From contig JAJFTH010000003.1 in the NCBI GenBank assembly GCA_021373135.1, positions 1-64,000 of the forward strand: DNA of 64,000 nucleotides, given 5' to 3'. A program made the position numbers and the translations under genes. The DNA comes from Bacteroidales bacterium. GTDB taxonomy: Bacteria > Bacteroidota > Bacteroidia > Bacteroidales > UBA1402. This document shows positions 45,801 through 56,547 of the stretch, in pieces; position 1 is the first letter of the stretch; each line of letters starts with the position of its first letter. The notes under the pieces were generated by a model, which saw only the letters and a program-made list of their open reading frames with translations, was not told the origin of the DNA and did not search any database.

Positions 45801-46631
45801 ATGAAATTTACAAAAATGCAGGGGGCGGGAAATGATTACATCTATGTGAATGCGATGCAGGAGCAGGTGTCTGACCCATCCTTGTTGGCACGGCAGTGGA
45901 GTGACAGGCATTTCGGGATAGGCTCTGATGGGTTGGTATTGATATTGTCTTCGGAAAAGGCGGATTTCCGTATGCGCATGTTCAATTATGATGGTTCAGA
46001 AGCGGAAATGTGTGGAAATGCTTCAAGATGCGTTGGAAAATATGTGTTTGATAAAGGACTGACTAATAAGACAACGCTTGAACTGGAGACAAAATCAGGC
46101 ATTAAAACATTGAATCTCACTGTCAAGAATGGGCAGGTGACTGCTGTTCGGGTGGATATGGGAGAACCAATCCTTGAACCTGCCCTGATACCGGTCCGGA
46201 CAAATGCCAAGCGCGCAGTGTTTTTGCCTCTGAAGATTGATGAGGTTGATTATGAAATATCTTGCGTATCCATGGGTAATCCACATGCTGTTGTTTTTAC
46301 CGGAAATATTGATAAGCTTATATTGACCGAACTTGGACCGAAATTCGAACATCATCCCATTTTTCCGGATCGGACGAATACGGAATTTGTTGAAGTGATG
46401 GATTCTGGACATGCGAAGATGCGGGTCTGGGAGAGAGGGGCAGGGGAAACTCTGGCTTGTGGAACAGGTGCCTGTGCTGTCGTTGTGGCCGGTGTGTTGC
46501 GCGGACTTTTAGGCCCGAAAGTCCGGATGGATTTATTAGGCGGAAGTCTGGATATTGAATGGAACATGGATAATAACCATGTGTATATGACGGGTGGTGC
46601 AACGACCGTTTTTGAAGGAGAAATTATGTAA
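45801..46631 (+). CDS. dapF: Diaminopimelate epimerase
   Basis: A 276-residue PLP-independent epimerase converting LL- to meso-diaminopimelate for lysine and peptidoglycan. The two catalytic cysteines are present: Cys71 in EMCGNASRC and Cys220 in LACGTGACA. The start is ATG after AAGGAG. Its TAA is directly followed by the dapL start. Confidence 0.97.
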   Translation: MKFTKMQGAGNDYIYVNAMQEQVSDPSLLARQWSDRHFGIGSDGLVLILSSEKADFRMRMFNYDGSEAEMCGNASRCVGKYVFDKGLTNKTTLELETKSGIKTLNLTVKNGQVTAVRVDMGEPILEPALIPVRTNAKRAVFLPLKIDEVDYEISCVSMGNPHAVVFTGNIDKLILTELGPKFEHHPIFPDRTNTEFVEVMDSGHAKMRVWERGAGETLACGTGACAVVVAGVLRGLLGPKVRMDLLGGSLDIEWNMDNNHVYMTGGATTVFEGEIM

Positions 46632-47873
46632 ATGAATCATATGGCATTGGTTAATGAGTGCTTTTTGAGTTTGCCAGGCAATTATCTATTTTCGGAGATC
46701 GGCAAAAAGGTAAATGCTTTTAGTTTGCAACATCCGGATGCAAAACTGATACGAATGGGTATCGGAGATGTTACAAGACCTTTGGTTAAAGCTGTTATAG
46801 AAGCCATGCATCAGGCAGTTATTGAAATGTCTGATGCCGATACTTTTAGAGGATATGGACCCGAACAAGGTTATCGGTTTTTGATAGAAAAGATCATTGA
46901 AAAAGATTTTAAATCCAGAGGTGTCAATGTCCAACCGGAAGAAGTCTTTATCAGTGACGGATGCAAAAGTGACATGGGGAATATCGGAGGACTGTTTGCT
47001 AAGGAAAACGTGGTGGCTGTCACGGATCCGGTTTATCCGGTCTATGTGGATTCCAATGTCATGGACGGCAGGGGTGGTGATATTTCGACTTCAGGTATGT
47101 GGAAGAATATCGTCTATTTGCCTTGTACGAAAGAGAACGGTTTTATACCGGCTTTACCTGAGAAACCGGTTGATATTATTTATCTGTGCTTTCCGAACAA
47201 TCCGACCGGGACGACACTGACCAAACCGGAGTTGAAAAAATGGGTCGATTATGCGCTTGAAACCGGTGCGCTCATTTTGTTTGATGCGGCCTATGAAGCA
47301 TTCATTGCAGAAAAGGAGGTGCCTCACAGCATTTATGAAATGGAAGGTGCGGAAAATTGTGCGATTGAATTCAGGAGTTTTTCCAAGACAGCCGGTTTTA
47401 CCGGCATCAGATGTGGTTATACAGTTGTTCCTAAAAAAGTGACAGCCCGTACCGAATCCAACAAAAAAGTATTTTTGAATGCATTATGGAACCGTCGACA
47501 GACAACAAAATTCAACGGCGTGTCCTATATCACACAAAGGGCTGCTGAGGCTGTCTACTCTGATGAAGGGATGAGGCAGTGCAAGGAAAATATAGCTTAT
47601 TATATGGAAAATGCGGCGATTATCCGCGATGGTCTGAAACAGATAGGATTAGAGGCTTTCGGCGGAATAAATGCACCATACATCTGGTTCAAAACGCCTG
47701 AAAATATGGATTCATGGACGTTTTTTGACAGGATGCTTAGAGAAATACATGTGATTGGTACGCCTGGTGTCGGCTTCGGGCCAAGCGGAGAAGGATGTTT
47801 GCGATTGACGGCTTTTGGAAGCAGAGAAGATACGATAGCCGCAATGGAACGTTTCCAGTCATGGAATATATAA
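46632..47873 (+). CDS. dapL: LL-diaminopimelate aminotransferase
   Basis: A 413-residue PLP enzyme that converts tetrahydrodipicolinate directly to LL-diaminopimelate, by-passing the acylated branch. The PLP lysine is Lys252 in [16 protein letters not shown], with PNNPTGTTL and DAAYEAFI in the normal places. An AAGGAG lies 12 bases before the ATG at 46632, which abuts the dapF stop; a second ATG three codons on gives the family's usual MALVNE start. dapF and dapL carry successive steps of one pathway. Confidence 0.96.
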   Translation: MNHMALVNECFLSLPGNYLFSEIGKKVNAFSLQHPDAKLIRMGIGDVTRPLVKAVIEAMHQAVIEMSDADTFRGYGPEQGYRFLIEKIIEKDFKSRGVNVQPEEVFISDGCKSDMGNIGGLFAKENVVAVTDPVYPVYVDSNVMDGRGGDISTSGMWKNIVYLPCTKENGFIPALPEKPVDIIYLCFPNNPTGTTLTKPELKKWVDYALETGALILFDAAYEAFIAEKEVPHSIYEMEGAENCAIEFRSFSKTAGFTGIRCGYTVVPKKVTARTESNKKVFLNALWNRRQTTKFNGVSYITQRAAEAVYSDEGMRQCKENIAYYMENAAIIRDGLKQIGLEAFGGINAPYIWFKTPENMDSWTFFDRMLREIHVIGTPGVGFGPSGEGCLRLTAFGSREDTIAAMERFQSWNI

Positions 47874-47909
47874 AATTTTTAGATTATTGAACCTTCAAAT
47901 AAATAATTT

Positions 47910-50099
47910 ATGTCATCACTTAGATTTCACCTTGTAGAAGAGGCTTTTTCGCACACACCCGTTAGTGTTGCTGCGCCTGACAAAAGAACGTCAGATTATT
48001 ACGGAGTGAATGTGTTTAACCGTGACAAGATGAGTAAATACTTGTCAAAGGAGACGTTCAAAATTGTTACAGATGCCATCGATAATGGCAAACCGCTTGG
48101 ACGCGAAATTGCCAATCATGTGGCTGCCGGTATGAAAATGTGGGCAATGGAAATGGGCGTGACTCATTATACGCACTGGTTCCATCCTTTGACTGACGGC
48201 ACCGCCGAGAAGCATGACTCGTTCATTGAACATGCCGGTAGCGGCAAAGTTTCAGAAGAATTCGAAGGTAAATTGCTGGCACAGCAGGAACCGGATGCTT
48301 CCAGTTTCCCCAGTGGAGGTATACGCAATACGTTCGAAGCAAGGGGCTATACGGCATGGGATCCTTCATCACCCGCTTTTATAGTGGATGACACCCTTTG
48401 CATCCCTACCATTTTCATTTCTTATACGGGAGAAGCTCTTGACTACAAGACTCCTCTGCTGAAGGCATTGTCTGCAGTCAATCAAGCTGCAACCGAAACT
48501 TGCCGTCTCTTTGATCCCAGAGTCAATAAGGTTCAGTCCAACCTCGGCTGGGAACAAGAATATTTTTTGGTTGACGAATCGTTGTACAGTGCCCGTCCTG
48601 ACCTTTTACTTACAGGCAGGACATTGATGGGGCATGAATCCTCGAAAAATCAACAGTTGGAAGATCATTATTTCGGATCCATTCCTCCACGTGTGGCCGC
48701 TTTTATGAAAGATCTCGAATTTGAAGGGTATAAGCTCGGAATGCCGCTAAAGACGCGTCACAACGAGGTCGCACCCAATCAGTTTGAGTTGGCACCCATT
48801 TACGAGGAAACCAATCTTGCTGTCGATCACAACTTGCTGGTAATGGATGTTATGCACAAAGTTGCCAAACGTCATCATTTTCAGTTACTGTTGCATGAAA
48901 AACCTTATGCCGGCATCAACGGTTCCGGAAAACACAACAACTGGTCATTGAGTACGGATACCGGAGTCAATCTTTACGGACCCGGCAAGAATGCTACGGA
49001 AAACCTGATGTTTGTGACGTTCCTTGTCAATACACTCATGGCTGTCTATAAAAACAATGCGTTGTTAAAAGCATCGGTAGCTACTGCAACGAATGAACAT
49101 AGACTGGGTGCCAATGAAGCACCTCCGGCCATCATCTCCGCTTTCCTTGGTTCTCAAATATCAAAGGTATTGGACGAATTGGAAGCCAGTACGACGGATG
49201 AAGCCATCAAATTTGATGCAAAAGGTGTTTTCCAAATGGGAGTCGGACAAATTCCGGAGTTATTAATAGACAATACGGACAGAAACCGTACCTCTTCGTT
49301 TGCCTTCACGGGTAACCGCTTTGAGTTCAGGGCTGTAGGATCTTCCGCAAACTGCGCTTCTGCCATGACGGTCTTGAATACGGCAGTTGCAGTTCAGTTG
49401 GCTGAATTCAATGCAGAAGTCAAGAAACGGATGGCAGCCGGTGAAAACAAGGAAAAAGCGGTTTTTGCCATCATCCGTGAATACATCAAGATGTCCAAGC
49501 CCATTCGTTTTGACGGCAACGGATACAGTGATGAATGGAAAGCTGAAGCTCTGGAAAGAGGACTGGACTGCGAAACCAGTGTTCCTGTTCAATATGATGC
49601 CTATCTGAAACCTGAAGTGATAGACATGTTTGTCAAATCGGGTGTGATGAGTGAGGTGGAACTTTATGCCAGAAATGAAGTAAAGTGGGAGACCTATACG
49701 AAAAAGATCCAGATTGAGTCCAGGGTGCTTGGTGATATGGCAATGAACCACATCATACCGGTCGCTACCCGTTATCAGTCATCTTTGCTTGACAATGTGT
49801 ATAAACTGAAAGGTTTGTTTGAGCCCGCTGCATTCAAAAAACTGTCTGCTGAAAAGATCGGCATGATTGAAGAAATAGAATCACATGTAGATGCTGTTCA
49901 AACGATGGTCGGATTGATGGTGGAAGCCCGCAAGGTGGCCAATAAGATTGATAATGAGCGTGAAAAGGCGGTAGCATATCATGATACCATATCACCTTAT
50001 TTCAGCAAAATCCGATATCATATTGACAAACTGGAGTTGATTGTCGATAATGAGATTTGGCCGTTACCAAAATATCGTGAACTGTTGTTCATCCGATAA
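47910..50099 (+). CDS. glnN: Glutamine synthetase type III
   Basis: A 729-residue enzyme of the GSIII/GlnN type, larger than GSI and typical of Bacteroidota and cyanobacteria. It joins ammonia to glutamate using ATP. RHNEVAPNQFELAPIYEE, the substrate loop NGSGKHNNWSLST and GNRFEFRAVGSSAN are visible, and the GSIII-specific N- and C-terminal extensions are present. It follows dapL by 36 bases and precedes the glutamate synthase genes, so nitrogen assimilation is grouped. Confidence 0.96.
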   Translation: MSSLRFHLVEEAFSHTPVSVAAPDKRTSDYYGVNVFNRDKMSKYLSKETFKIVTDAIDNGKPLGREIANHVAAGMKMWAMEMGVTHYTHWFHPLTDGTAEKHDSFIEHAGSGKVSEEFEGKLLAQQEPDASSFPSGGIRNTFEARGYTAWDPSSPAFIVDDTLCIPTIFISYTGEALDYKTPLLKALSAVNQAATETCRLFDPRVNKVQSNLGWEQEYFLVDESLYSARPDLLLTGRTLMGHESSKNQQLEDHYFGSIPPRVAAFMKDLEFEGYKLGMPLKTRHNEVAPNQFELAPIYEETNLAVDHNLLVMDVMHKVAKRHHFQLLLHEKPYAGINGSGKHNNWSLSTDTGVNLYGPGKNATENLMFVTFLVNTLMAVYKNNALLKASVATATNEHRLGANEAPPAIISAFLGSQISKVLDELEASTTDEAIKFDAKGVFQMGVGQIPELLIDNTDRNRTSSFAFTGNRFEFRAVGSSANCASAMTVLNTAVAVQLAEFNAEVKKRMAAGENKEKAVFAIIREYIKMSKPIRFDGNGYSDEWKAEALERGLDCETSVPVQYDAYLKPEVIDMFVKSGVMSEVELYARNEVKWETYTKKIQIESRVLGDMAMNHIIPVATRYQSSLLDNVYKLKGLFEPAAFKKLSAEKIGMIEEIESHVDAVQTMVGLMVEARKVANKIDNEREKAVAYHDTISPYFSKIRYHIDKLELIVDNEIWPLPKYRELLFIR

Positions 50100-50155
50100 A
50101 AATATAGCCTACAAGTACCCTGGGATCTAGCAGTCTTCAGCAGGAACATGTAGCA

Positions 50156-50189
50156 AGAACCATTTTCCCAAGCGTGGGAAAATGGTTCT
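50156..50189 (+). promoter_or_regulatory. Perfect hairpin between glnN and gltB
   Basis: AGAACCATTTTCCCA (50156-50170) and TGGGAAAATGGTTCT (50175-50189) are exact complements around AGCG. No T-run follows, so a simple terminator is unlikely. It may protect the 3' end of glnN mRNA, set the ratio of the two parts, or bind a regulator. Confidence 0.6.
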
Positions 50190-50226
50190 ACTGAAATTAT
50201 ACCGCAAATATATTAAAAAAGATTGT

Positions 50227-53200
50227 ATGTTGAACTATCCCATTGCTCATGGCTTTTATGAGCCTGAAAATGAGCATGATGCATGTGGTGTCGGATTCGT
50301 TGTGCGAATTACCGGAGAAAAAACACATGATATTGTCGAACGTGGTCTGCAAGTGTTGGAAAACATGGTGCATAGAGGTGCCGAAGGTGCGGATCACAAA
50401 ACAGGTGATGGAGCTGGCATTTTGATACAGATACCTCATGAATTTATTCTTTTGCAAGGTATTCCTGTACCGGAAAAAGGTCACTACGGTACTGGTTTGG
50501 TCTTTTTCCCAAAAATCAAGGAGGAAGCTGATCTCTGTATGGATATTTTGATGTCCGTATTGAAGTCTGAAGGTTTGAACCTTCTGGCGGTCAGGGATGT
50601 ACCTGTGAATAGTGACATTTTGGGTGAAATTTCCAGATCAAATGAGCCGATGATACGCCAGATTGTTATCACAGGTTCGGAAAAGTCCGAAGATTTGGAA
50701 AGAAAACTTTTCATCGCTCGAAAAAAGGTTGAAAAGTTGATCATACAATCAACACTTTCAGAAAAGCGCAATTTTTACATTGTCAGCCTTTCTTCTCAAA
50801 GGATGGTTTACAAGGGTATGTTAAGTTCCGTTCAACTTAGGGACTATTTCCCTGACCTGACCAATCCCAATTTTACCTCAGCCATAGCCCTTGTTCATTC
50901 ACGGTTCAGTACCAATACCTTTCCTACCTGGGATTTGGCACAGCCATTCCGCTTTTTGGGACATAACGGTGAAATCAATACCATCAAGGGAAACCGTTTT
51001 TGGATGCAGGCCAGAGAGAGTGTCCTGAAGTCGGGTTTGCTCGGCAATATGGAAGACCTTTATCCGGTTTTGCAACCTGGCATGAGTGATTCTGCGTCTC
51101 TTGACAATATGCTGGAGTTTCTCGTGATGTCTGGTATGAGTTTGCCTCAGGCCTTGTCTATGTTGGTCCCTGATTCATGGAACGACAAAAATCCGATTCC
51201 GGACAATCTAAAGGCTTTCTATGAATATTACAGCACGATGATGGAGCCATGGGACGGGCCTGCCACTTTATTGTTTTCCGATGGCAGGTATGCCGGCGGA
51301 ACACTGGACAGAAATGGTCTGAGGCCTGCCCGTTATCTCATTACGACAGATGATGTCATGGTCGTGGCTTCTGAAACAGGTGTTCAGACGTTTCCTGCCA
51401 GTGAGATTCGTGAGAAAGGTCGTTTGAAACCAGGCAAATTGCTGATGGTTGATACCGTTACCCATAAAATTCAGTATGATGCTGAACTCAAACAGGAAAT
51501 AGCTACGGCCTATCCATATCGTGAATGGCTTGAAAAGTTCAGGATTAATCTCGGCAGTATTTCCTCCGGTAGGGAAATTAAAACGGATTTGCCGGATCTG
51601 AAGGCTTATATGCAAGCTTTCGGTTACAGTAAGGAAGATATAGAAAGGCTGATCATACCGATGGCTCTTGAGGGAAAGGAACCTACTGCTTCTATGGGAA
51701 ACGATACTCCCGTAGCTGTCATATCCGATAAGCCACAACGGTTATTCTCCTATTTCAGGCAGCTGTTTGCACAAGTGACCAACCCACCGATTGATCCTAT
51801 ACGTGAGGAACTGATCATGTCTCTGACTTGTTTTTTGGGATCCCATGAAGCAAACATGCTTGAGCCGAGTCCTGAATATTGCAAGGTGGTTAAGTTGAAG
51901 AGCCCTGTCATCACCAACAAAGAATTTGACTTGCTGAAAAATATTCGTTATAAAGGTTTTTCGACTGTTGAATTGCCTATGCTTTTTTCTTTATCCGGCG
52001 GAGCAGCCGCACTTGAGAAAGCGGTCAACGACCTTTGTGTCAAAGCGGAAGAAGCTGTTGAGAACGGAAATAATTATTTGATTCTAACCGACAGAGGCGT
52101 TAACGAAGAAATGGTGGCCATTCCTTCGCTCTTGGCTGTTTCGGCCGTCCACCATCATTTGATTGAATGCCGGAAGCGCATGCAGATAGATATTGTGGTT
52201 GAAAGTGCCGAACCTCGCGAAATTATGCATTTTGCCTTGTTGTTTGGCTATGGTGCCACAGCCGTCAATCCTTACATGGCATTTGCCGTTCTGAATGACC
52301 TTGTGAAAAACAAGGAGATACAATCCGATTATGAGACAGCCGAAAGGCATTATATCAAATCCGTTAACAAGGGGTTGCTCAAAGTGCTCTCAAAAATGGG
52401 TATATCAACTTTAAGAAGCTATCGTGGTGCTCAGATTTTCGAAGCGGTAGGTATCAGCTCCGATGTGTTGCATCGCTATTTTGAAGGAACTACTTCAAAA
52501 ATTGGCGGTATTACACTCGACGATATTGCACGGGATGCCATCATCATGCACAAGCAGGGCTTTGGAACGGATGATTTAAGAGATCCGGTCAATAATGGGG
52601 TTTACTCCTGGAGAAAAAACGGTGAGCTTCATGCCTGGAATCCGGAGACGATTTCCCGTTTGCAGATTGCCACCAAGACCGGCTCCTACGAAAAATACAA
52701 AGAATATGTTGCAGCTGTCGACCAGAAAGGACATCCCATCTTTTTAAGGGATTTTATGACATACAAGGAGGCGAAACAGCCTGTAGATCTCAGTAAAGTC
52801 GAACCGGCTTCCGGCATCATGAAACGGTTTGTCACCGGTGCTATGTCTTATGGTTCTATCAGTCGTGAAGCACATGAGGCTATGGCCAGGGCTATGAATA
52901 CCATTGGGGGCAAGAGCAATACGGGTGAAGGAGGGGAAGATCCGGAAAGATTTAAACCTTGTGCAGACGGGACAAGTATACGAAGTGCCATCAAACAGGT
53001 TGCATCAGGCCGTTTTGGCGTTACAGCCGAATATCTGGTGAACGCAGATGAAATACAGATAAAGGTGGCTCAAGGTGCAAAACCCGGGGAGGGTGGACAG
53101 TTGCCCGGATATAAGGTAGATCAGATGATTGCTAAGACACGTCATTCTATTCCGGGTATTTCCTTGATTTCACCTCCTCCACACCATGACATTTATTCGA

Positions 53201-54735
53201 TAGAGGATTTGGCACAACTTATATTTGATTTGAAGAATGTCAATCCGGTAGCCCGCATCAGTGTCAAATTAGTTTCAGAAAGTGGCGTAGGCACTGTTGC
53301 TGCAGGAGTTGCAAAAGCAAAAGCGGATATGATATTGATAAGCGGTGCAGAAGGTGGTACAGGGGCCAGTCCTGCCAGTTCCATCAAACACGCCGGCCTT
53401 CCGGTCGAAATAGGCTTGGCCGAAACTCAGCAAACGCTTGTCATGAACGGTCTGCGGGGGCAGGTTCGCCTTCAGACGGACGGTCAGCTGAAGACTGGTC
53501 GTGATATTGTCATTTCAGCCATGTTGGGTGCTGAAGAATTTGGCTTTGCCACCAGCGCACTGATTGTCCTGGGGTGTGTCATGATGAGAAAATGTCATCT
53601 GAATACTTGTCCGATGGGTGTAGCCACTCAAAATGAAGAATTGCGAAAACGATTTACCGGTAAATATGAATATCTGGTCAATTTCTTCCATTTTCTGGCG
53701 GAAGATGTCCGGGAACATTTGGCAGCACTTGGCTATACCAGCTTAGATGAAATTGTTGGAAGAACCGACCTTTTGGAAGTTGTTCAACATTCTGATAATC
53801 CCAAGATGAAAAAACTTGATTTCTCGAAGTTGCTGTATATGCCTGTATTGGACAAAAAACAAGCTATTCGGAATGTAAAGTCTCAGATTCATGAGATAGA
53901 GGATGTTCAGGATCGTACCATGATTAAACTGTCCAGGCCTGCTCTTGAGAAGCAAACTCCTGTACGGTTTACCCGTGAAATCAGAAATACAGACAGGACA
54001 GTTGGAGCCATGCTTTCCGGTATGATAGCCAAACGATATGGGAATGAAGGTTTGCCGGACGATACCATCTCTTGCACGTTCAAGGGGTCGGCCGGACAGA
54101 GTTTCGGTGCTTTCCTGGCAAAAGGTGTCACCTTCATGCTTGAAGGAGACTCGAACGATTATCTGGGCAAAGGCCTTTCCGGTGGCCGCATTATCGTAGT
54201 ACCACCGGTGGGAACAATTTTTAATCCCAGCGACAATGTCATTGCGGGAAATACGCTTTTATACGGTGCTACCAGCGGAGAAGTCTATATAAACGGTCAG
54301 GTTGGAGAACGGTTTTGTGTGCGTAATTCCGGTGCGACGGCTGTTGTTGAGGGTGCCGGAGACCATTGTTGTGAATATATGACGGGTGGCCGGACAGTGG
54401 TTCTTGGAAAGACAGGACGGAATTTTGCAGCTGGTATGTCGGGAGGAATAGCTTATGTATTGGATGAAGATGGGAATTTTGATTATTTCTGCAACATGCA
54501 GATGGTTGAAATTTCATTGATAGAAGATATGTCCGATAACCGTGAATTGCGAAATCTCATTGCGGCACATTATCGTTATACGCAGAGCCCCAAGGCTAAA
54601 CACATCCTTGAAAATTGGAATGACTATGTGGAGAAATTCATACGGGTGATTCCTATAGAATATAAGAAAGTGCTTCATGATGAAAAGATTGAAGCCGTCA
54701 AAAAGAAAATAGCACAAGTAGAATTTGATTATTGA
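50227..54735 (+). CDS. gltB: Glutamate synthase, large subunit
   Basis: About 1,502 residues. The ATG at 50227 gives a short propeptide before the catalytic Cys20 (HDACGVGFVV), which becomes the N-terminus after processing. A glutaminase domain is followed by the central domain, the FMN barrel (GGKSNTGEGGEDPERF), a 3Fe-4S cluster site (CVMMRKCHLNTCPMG) and the C-terminal GXGXG helix (GLSGGRIIVVPP). An ATG 15 codons earlier lies inside the hairpin and is less likely. The enzyme moves the amide of glutamine to 2-oxoglutarate. Confidence 0.97.
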   Translation: MLNYPIAHGFYEPENEHDACGVGFVVRITGEKTHDIVERGLQVLENMVHRGAEGADHKTGDGAGILIQIPHEFILLQGIPVPEKGHYGTGLVFFPKIKEEADLCMDILMSVLKSEGLNLLAVRDVPVNSDILGEISRSNEPMIRQIVITGSEKSEDLERKLFIARKKVEKLIIQSTLSEKRNFYIVSLSSQRMVYKGMLSSVQLRDYFPDLTNPNFTSAIALVHSRFSTNTFPTWDLAQPFRFLGHNGEINTIKGNRFWMQARESVLKSGLLGNMEDLYPVLQPGMSDSASLDNMLEFLVMSGMSLPQALSMLVPDSWNDKNPIPDNLKAFYEYYSTMMEPWDGPATLLFSDGRYAGGTLDRNGLRPARYLITTDDVMVVASETGVQTFPASEIREKGRLKPGKLLMVDTVTHKIQYDAELKQEIATAYPYREWLEKFRINLGSISSGREIKTDLPDLKAYMQAFGYSKEDIERLIIPMALEGKEPTASMGNDTPVAVISDKPQRLFSYFRQLFAQVTNPPIDPIREELIMSLTCFLGSHEANMLEPSPEYCKVVKLKSPVITNKEFDLLKNIRYKGFSTVELPMLFSLSGGAAALEKAVNDLCVKAEEAVENGNNYLILTDRGVNEEMVAIPSLLAVSAVHHHLIECRKRMQIDIVVESAEPREIMHFALLFGYGATAVNPYMAFAVLNDLVKNKEIQSDYETAERHYIKSVNKGLLKVLSKMGISTLRSYRGAQIFEAVGISSDVLHRYFEGTTSKIGGITLDDIARDAIIMHKQGFGTDDLRDPVNNGVYSWRKNGELHAWNPETISRLQIATKTGSYEKYKEYVAAVDQKGHPIFLRDFMTYKEAKQPVDLSKVEPASGIMKRFVTGAMSYGSISREAHEAMARAMNTIGGKSNTGEGGEDPERFKPCADGTSIRSAIKQVASGRFGVTAEYLVNADEIQIKVAQGAKPGEGGQLPGYKVDQMIAKTRHSIPGISLISPPPHHDIYSIEDLAQLIFDLKNVNPVARISVKLVSESGVGTVAAGVAKAKADMILISGAEGGTGASPASSIKHAGLPVEIGLAETQQTLVMNGLRGQVRLQTDGQLKTGRDIVISAMLGAEEFGFATSALIVLGCVMMRKCHLNTCPMGVATQNEELRKRFTGKYEYLVNFFHFLAEDVREHLAALGYTSLDEIVGRTDLLEVVQHSDNPKMKKLDFSKLLYMPVLDKKQAIRNVKSQIHEIEDVQDRTMIKLSRPALEKQTPVRFTREIRNTDRTVGAMLSGMIAKRYGNEGLPDDTISCTFKGSAGQSFGAFLAKGVTFMLEGDSNDYLGKGLSGGRIIVVPPVGTIFNPSDNVIAGNTLLYGATSGEVYINGQVGERFCVRNSGATAVVEGAGDHCCEYMTGGRTVVLGKTGRNFAAGMSGGIAYVLDEDGNFDYFCNMQMVEISLIEDMSDNRELRNLIAAHYRYTQSPKAKHILENWNDYVEKFIRVIPIEYKKVLHDEKIEAVKKKIAQVEFDY

Positions 54736-54736
54736 T

Positions 54737-56155
54737 ATGGGAAATCCAAAAGCATTTTTGACAATAGACCGCAAGGAAGCTGGTTATCGCCCCGTCCACG
54801 AACGCAAGACCGACTTTGGGGAAGTGGAGCAAACATTGAACAATGAAGACAGGATGTTGCAAGCTTCCCGGTGCATGGATTGCGGTGTACCTTTCTGTCA
54901 TTGGGCTTGCCCTCTTGGCAATAAAATGCCTGAATATCAGGACCTTTTGTATAAAGGTAAATGGAAACAGGCATGGGCGGTTTTATCTGAGACACATGAC
55001 TTTCCGGAGTTTACAGGCAGGTTATGTCCGGCACTTTGTGAAAAATCTTGCGTCCTGAATATTCAGCACAATGCTGTGACCATACGTGAAAATGAGGCTG
55101 CAGTCACAGAAATGGCGTATAGTGAAGGTTGGATACAAGCCAATCCGCCAAAAGTCCGTACCGGAAAAAAAGTAGCTGTGATTGGTAGTGGCCCTTCCGG
55201 ATTGTCAATAGCTTATAACCTGAACCGATATGGACATGAGGTTACCGTATACGAAAAATCACCGCAAGTAGGTGGTTTGATGCGTTTTGGCATTCCAAAC
55301 TTCAAACTGAACAAAAATATTATTGATCGTCGCCTCATTTTGATGGAAGCAGAGGGTATCCGGTTTGTTACGAATGCAGAAATCGGGAAGAATGTGTCAT
55401 TCACGGAAATACAGAATAAGAATGATGCCGTTTGTCTTTGTATCGGTTCTGGTAAACCCAGAGACCTTCAGGTCGAAGGACGTCAACTGAGTGGTGTTCA
55501 CTATGCGCTGGATTTTCTGATTCAACAGAATTTCAAGCTGGCCGGTTTTCCGATAGAAGGTGAAGAAATCAATGCCAAAGGTAAACGTGTACTGGTTATC
55601 GGCGGTGGAGATACCGGTTCAGACTGTGTGGGTACGGCTAACAGGCAGGGAGCAATTGAGGTTACTCAAATAGAGATACTTCCTATGCCGCCAGCTATTG
55701 AAAATCCACAGACTCCATGGCCAAACTGGCCGAATATCCTGAAAAATTCAACTTCGCATGAAGAAGGTTGTATGAGGAAATGGAGCCTTACAACAAAACG
55801 TTTTATTGGAAAAAACGGTCATTTGACAGAGGTTGAGATTGCAGAGGTGGAATGGATTACAGATGCCGTATCTAATCGTTTAATCATGAAGGAAACAGGT
55901 AAAACTGAAATCATAAAGGCGGATTTGGTACTTTTGGCCATGGGCTTCGTTCACCCGGAACATGAAGGCTTGTTGGATGAGATGGGCATAATGTATGATA
56001 AACGGGGAAACGTCACGACCGATAACAAGCATGCAAGTTCCGTCAAAGGTGTTTTTGCCGCTGGAGATGCCGCCAACGGTGCCAGTCTGGTGGTTCGTGC
56101 CATGGCTTCGGCTAAACAGACAGCCGAATGCATTCATCAATATCTGATGGCGTGA
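54737..56155 (+). CDS. gltD: Glutamate synthase, small subunit
   Basis: A 472-residue flavoprotein passing electrons from NAD(P)H to GltB. N-terminal 4Fe-4S cysteines are in CMDCGVPFCHWACP and CPALCEKSC; FAD binding is shown by GSGPSGLSIAYNL and NAD(P) binding by GGGDTGSDCVG. The ATG at 54737 follows the gltB stop by one base, so translation is coupled. The C-terminal FAD motif AAGDAANGASLVVRA is intact. Confidence 0.97.
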   Translation: MGNPKAFLTIDRKEAGYRPVHERKTDFGEVEQTLNNEDRMLQASRCMDCGVPFCHWACPLGNKMPEYQDLLYKGKWKQAWAVLSETHDFPEFTGRLCPALCEKSCVLNIQHNAVTIRENEAAVTEMAYSEGWIQANPPKVRTGKKVAVIGSGPSGLSIAYNLNRYGHEVTVYEKSPQVGGLMRFGIPNFKLNKNIIDRRLILMEAEGIRFVTNAEIGKNVSFTEIQNKNDAVCLCIGSGKPRDLQVEGRQLSGVHYALDFLIQQNFKLAGFPIEGEEINAKGKRVLVIGGGDTGSDCVGTANRQGAIEVTQIEILPMPPAIENPQTPWPNWPNILKNSTSHEEGCMRKWSLTTKRFIGKNGHLTEVEIAEVEWITDAVSNRLIMKETGKTEIIKADLVLLAMGFVHPEHEGLLDEMGIMYDKRGNVTTDNKHASSVKGVFAAGDAANGASLVVRAMASAKQTAECIHQYLMA

Positions 56156-56164
56156 AAGGTTGCT

Positions 56165-56497
56165 TTGTATAACAAAGAGGCTGTCAAAATGCATCTGGAA
56201 ACAATGCGAGAAGATGAAGATAAAATACCGGCACAATTCCAAGAGGAATACGATCTTGTATTCGAACTTGATTCACGGGCATTGCTTCATCATTATGAAG
56301 GAATCATTACTCGTACAGGGTTGAGCAAACTCACTGGAATAAATGAGAAGCAATTAGGGCATTATGCTCAAGGCATTCGCAATCCAAGGAAAGCACAGCG
56401 TGAAAGAATTATCCGTGGGATTCACAACCTTGGAAAGGCGGCCAATTTGACTGTCTTTTTTTGTATCGTTTTCACAAGTGTATGCAAAAATAGTTAA
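56165..56497 (+). pseudogene. Remnant of a HicB-like antitoxin gene
   Basis: The 110 codons match only the C-terminal half of Bacteroidota HicB-type antitoxins: a helix (NKEAVKMHLETMREDEDK), LVFELDSRALLHHYEG and the DNA-binding segment KLTGINEKQLGHYAQGIRNP. The N-terminal HicB domain, which should precede it, is absent. After HNLGK the last 20 residues (AANLTVFFCIVF) do not look like the family. No hicA toxin gene is adjacent. It is probably a truncated, non-functional relic, though a small DNA-binding protein cannot be excluded. Confidence 0.7.
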
Positions 56498-56547
56498 ATT
56501 GCATATTTTAATTATATTTACAGGGAAGTTTCTAATTGAAATAGGTC

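Noticed and set aside
50182-50226. Upstream ATG start for gltB
   Set aside because: It lies inside the right arm of a perfect hairpin, and the ATG at 50227 gives the usual short propeptide before the catalytic cysteine.
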